From: Candidatus Acidiferrum typicum
GTDB lineage: Bacteria > Acidobacteriota > Terriglobia > Acidiferrales > UBA7541
Direction of reading: 5' to 3'
Assembly (NCBI GenBank): GCA_025463055.1
Contig: JAOAPV010000114.1
Coordinates: 1-64,000 of the forward strand
DNA: 64,000 bases
Under the pieces are notes generated by a model. That model saw nothing but the letters and a program-made list of their open reading frames with translations, did not search any database and was not told the origin of the DNA. This document shows, piece after piece, positions 63,016 through 64,000 of the stretch (positions within the stretch are counted from its first letter, which is position 1; every line of letters starts with the position of its first letter). The position numbers and the translations under genes were made by a program.

Positions 63016-64000
<985 letters not shown>

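Overview
The window looks like a chromosomal stretch from a Gram-negative, soil-type bacterium, most likely an acidobacterium (inference). The reasons are: an ADOP-type MacB/FtsX permease; an lpxA/lpxI/fabZ lipid A operon, meaning an outer membrane; coenzyme F420 genes; a class GN sortase with its VIT/VWA target; many c-type cytochromes and secreted peptidases; and coding DNA of about 60% GC. I see no phage, transposase, CRISPR array, rRNA or tRNA. The sequence cannot prove the genus.

Layout. 1-1048: the end of a molybdopterin (isoquinoline 1-oxidoreductase-like) subunit and its dihaem cytochrome. 1156-5494: an orphan histidine kinase and an ABC exporter pair. 5514-17853 (minus): an eleven-gene surface-glycan cluster with GT2 and GT4 glycosyltransferases, a sugar epimerase, a NodU carbamoyltransferase and methyltransferases. 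Three of its genes are damaged. 18007-23126 (minus): AMMECR1/pgsA, a small membrane protein, hflX, a small kinase and miaA. 23123-27723 (minus): fabZ-lpxA-lpxI-Gfo/Idh-tonB-microORF-miaA, tightly overlapping. 27854-36868: M20 and M1 peptidases, a TPR/MA peptidase, an ABC exporter operon and a radical SAM protein. 36976-44641 (plus): a HEAT protein, fumC, a broken low-GC gene, a SIS-domain protein and secreted hydrolases. 44755-47237 (minus): an F420 group (PPOX oxidoreductase, cofC, cofH). 47351-50952: a cytochrome, a small secreted protein and the ADOP permease. 50987-58629 (minus): a six-gene run of VIT/VWA protein, sortase, GCS2-like ligase, ATP-grasp, circularly permuted ATP-grasp and M29 aminopeptidase. 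58947-64000: zinc-ribbon protein, rpsU, PH-like membrane protein, glgC, manganese catalase and the start of eno.

The most promising system is the three-ligase set at 52105-55806: a GCS2-type carboxylate-amine ligase, an ATP-grasp ligase and a circularly permuted ATP-grasp ligase. A metal aminopeptidase lies downstream and a sortase/VIT pair upstream. This arrangement suggests stepwise assembly of an uncharacterised peptide-like compound. Other points of interest are a 32-codon membrane microORF wedged between tonB and miaA by two 4-bp overlaps, a Gfo/Idh oxidoreductase inside the lipid A operon, the decayed glycan cluster, and REP-like palindromes, one of which sits inside a gene.

Two likely single-base frameshifts (near 6898 and 40231) could be sequencing errors or true mutations. 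This cannot be decided from the sequence alone.
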